NCBI GenBank assembly: GCA_002478225.1
Contig: DLMV01000082.1
Location: forward strand, 1 to 6,759
Length of the DNA: 6,759 nt
Source of the DNA: Deltaproteobacteria bacterium UBA7527
GTDB lineage: Bacteria > Desulfobacterota > Syntrophorhabdia > Syntrophorhabdales > Syntrophorhabdaceae
Reading direction: 5' to 3'
The notes beneath the pieces were generated by a model. It was given only the letters and a program-made list of their open reading frames with translations. It was not told where the DNA came from and did no database searches. The position numbers and the translations under genes were made by a program. The first letter of the stretch is position 1, and each line of letters opens with the position of its first letter. Shown here piece after piece: positions 5,533 through 6,759 of this stretch.

Positions 5533-6639
5533 TTAAGTATTGCCGTGCCTTTCGCGCAATATATTGTCAAGTAATGTCTTAAAATCCTTCGGCGGCAGGA
5601 CATCCGATCTTCTAACAAGCATAACGGCAGAGGAAGGGCAGGGGACCGCGCATACACCACAGCCGATGCACCATTCTCTGTCGATCACAGGAATGCCGTC
5701 CTCGATGGTTATGGCGTCAACAGGGCAGACATCAGCGCACAGGCCGCATCCGGTGCATTTGCCGAGGTCTGTTTCCCGTAGAAAATAGGTGGCCATCAGG
5801 GTATCTCTGGGGATCTTTCTTCTTCGAATGGTTCCGACCGACCAGCAGCAGCAACTGCAGCAGTTGCAGGTATGTTTTATGCCCTCCCGAGCGTTGTCGA
5901 CGAGATGAACGAGGCCGGCCTCCTCGCTTTTTCTGATAATTTCCATGGACTCATCTTTCGTTATTTTCTTTCCTATTCCCTGTTCTATGACATAGTCGGC
6001 AAGTTCATCATATTTGATGCACGATTCAAGGGTATGCCGGCATTTCCTCTTTCCTATGAGCTCCGCCGTGGCCCTGCAGGCGCAGTGGACAAGGGCGATC
6101 GTGCCGGCATTTTTCACAACCTCTTCGATCATTTCAAAAGGGTAAACAGCATGAGATTCAGGATCGAGGCTTTGTGATGCCGGCAGATACCGGTAGGCCT
6201 TTGTCTCTGTTTTGCCATATACCTCGATCAGCTCCTTTATTCGCGTATACTGCACTATGAGCTCTGCCATCCTTTTTGCATGAGGATGATCGGTCCCGCG
6301 CCAGAAAAAGGTCTGCGGAAAGCCGTAGCCAAACTGCTGGAGCGCATATCCTTTCCCGCCGTCTTTTGTTTTTCCGGCATACAGGAGCCCCCGGTGAGCA
6401 AGATTAGCAAGCATATCTTCAAGCTGTCCTTCCGGTATGCCAACATGCTCCTTGATCGCTGACAATGGGACAGCCTCAAAAGGGATCACCTTTGTTGGCA
6501 GTGCAAGCGCTATTTCCGCCTCAAGCGGGGTAAAATTTTCTTTGAGAATGTCAAACAACTCGTCCTTTTCCGGATACCCCATGCCGAGAGCCGAAAGGTG
6601 TTTTGCAAGCTTTTTATAGATGGTGTCGTGCTCAGCCAT
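5533..6639 (-). CDS. Winged-helix / Cys-rich / 2x[4Fe-4S] ferredoxin-type protein
   Basis: A cytoplasmic iron-sulfur protein of 368 aa from ATG 6639. A TTG two codons upstream (6645) is also possible; numbering here uses the ATG. Residues about 38-98 look like a winged helix-turn-helix (L-S-A-I-K-E-H-V-G-I-P then L-E-D-M-L-A-N-L-A-H-R-G-L-L-Y). The middle domain has an H-C-A-C-R motif (C186, C188), C200 and C207, then a dense Cys patch C-N-C-C-S-C-C-C (C258, C260, C261, C263, C264, C265). The C-terminus is a classic bacterial dicluster ferredoxin: C295-x2-C298-x2-C301-x3-C305-P and C324-x2-C327-x2-C330-x3-C334-P. No signal peptide or membrane helix is seen. Related proteins are annotated simply as 4Fe-4S binding proteins, and the physiological partner is unknown. 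It converges on the DUF6599-like gene with a 35-nt gap. Neither candidate start has a clear Shine-Dalgarno. Confidence 0.9.
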   Translation of the reverse strand: MAEHDTIYKKLAKHLSALGMGYPEKDELFDILKENFTPLEAEIALALPTKVIPFEAVPLSAIKEHVGIPEGQLEDMLANLAHRGLLYAGKTKDGGKGYALQQFGYGFPQTFFWRGTDHPHAKRMAELIVQYTRIKELIEVYGKTETKAYRYLPASQSLDPESHAVYPFEMIEEVVKNAGTIALVHCACRATAELIGKRKCRHTLESCIKYDELADYVIEQGIGKKITKDESMEIIRKSEEAGLVHLVDNAREGIKHTCNCCSCCCWSVGTIRRRKIPRDTLMATYFLRETDLGKCTGCGLCADVCPVDAITIEDGIPVIDREWCIGCGVCAVPCPSSAVMLVRRSDVLPPKDFKTLLDNILRERHGNT

Positions 6640-6654
6640 ATTCAATATACCGGC

Positions 6655-6759
6655 TTAATTGTAGATAATGGTTGTAAAAATAGCAACAGCGATCAGCTGA
6701 AAACTCATGGCATAAACCCGTAAGGCGTGAGGGGGAAAAGGCGGCTCATGGTGAACCGG
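6655..6759 (-). CDS. Possible 3' end of an upstream gene (partial, cut by window edge)
   Basis: One minus-strand frame is open from the window edge to a TAA at 6657-6655, giving 34 residues. The last part (M-S-F-Q-L-I-A-V-A-I-F-T-T-I-I-Y-N) could be a C-terminal membrane helix, and the part before it is rich in His and Pro. The other two minus-strand frames are closed by stops. If real, it ends 15 nt before ATG 6639 and would form an operon with the ferredoxin-type gene. The length is too short to exclude chance, because AT-rich intergenic DNA also encodes hydrophobic residues. No family is recognisable. Confidence 0.3.
   Translation of the reverse strand, partial: PVHHEPPFPPHALRVYAMSFQLIAVAIFTTIIYN
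6658..6686 (-). promoter_or_regulatory. Candidate promoter of the ferredoxin-type gene
   Basis: Minus-strand TTGCTA (6686-6681) and TACAAT (6663-6658) are spaced 17 nt, a 9/12 match to the sigma70 consensus. The predicted start is near 6651, only about 6-12 nt before the TTG 6645 / ATG 6639 starts. The mRNA would be nearly leaderless, which fits the missing Shine-Dalgarno. The same bases are also open as a reading frame running in from the window edge, so the two readings compete. Confidence 0.45.

Noticed and set aside
5510..5535. AAGGAG followed 3 nt later by TTG and a 5-codon frame after the DUF6599-like gene.
   Set aside because: The frame stops at once. It is at best a relic of a lost downstream gene and most likely chance in a 35-nt gap.
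6748..6759. ATG-GTG at the right edge as the start of a plus-strand gene.
   Set aside because: Only four codons are visible and no well-placed Shine-Dalgarno precedes them.

Overview
The window looks like a piece of an anaerobic, moderate-GC bacterial chromosome. A Desulfobacterota/Syntrophorhabdales-like or Nitrospirota-like organism is my best guess. The basis is gene content only: iron-sulfur oxidoreductases with ferredoxin modules, a Tat-exported aldo/keto reductase, a DUF6599-like exported protein and a FadR-like TetR regulator. No rRNA, tRNA, insertion sequence, CRISPR or phage gene is visible.

Layout, left to right. (1) A TetR/AcrR-family regulator (87-683, +). (2) Convergent to it, a two-gene minus-strand operon: a CPA2/Kef-type cation:proton antiporter with an NAD-binding RCK module (877-3027), followed 17 nt later by a 54-residue zinc-ribbon protein (695-859) with a near-perfect Shine-Dalgarno. 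(3) A 343-bp divergent control region (3028-3370) with two strong, oppositely directed sigma70-type promoters. The antiporter leader holds a Rho-independent terminator-like hairpin before the start codon, overlapped by a competing hairpin, which is an attenuation layout. (4) A plus-strand pair: a Tat-signal aldo/keto reductase with two C-terminal 4Fe-4S motifs (3371-4543) and, 12 nt on, a Sec-exported DUF6599-like protein (4556-5497). (5) Convergent to that pair, a minus-strand winged-helix / Cys-rich / 2x[4Fe-4S] ferredoxin protein (5533-6639). It is either transcribed from its own promoter with a very short leader or is last in an operon whose upstream gene is cut by the window edge.

How the genes may work together. 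The antiporter (and perhaps the zinc ribbon) deals with cation/pH homeostasis and senses nucleotide through its RCK domain. The aldo/keto reductase and its DUF6599 partner look like an exported redox pair. The ferredoxin/winged-helix protein is a cytoplasmic electron carrier or redox-responsive protein. Links between these blocks are inference from position only. The most interesting items are the attenuator-like antiporter leader, the short zinc-ribbon gene, the exported Fe-S aldo/keto reductase pair, and the Cys-dense winged-helix ferredoxin.
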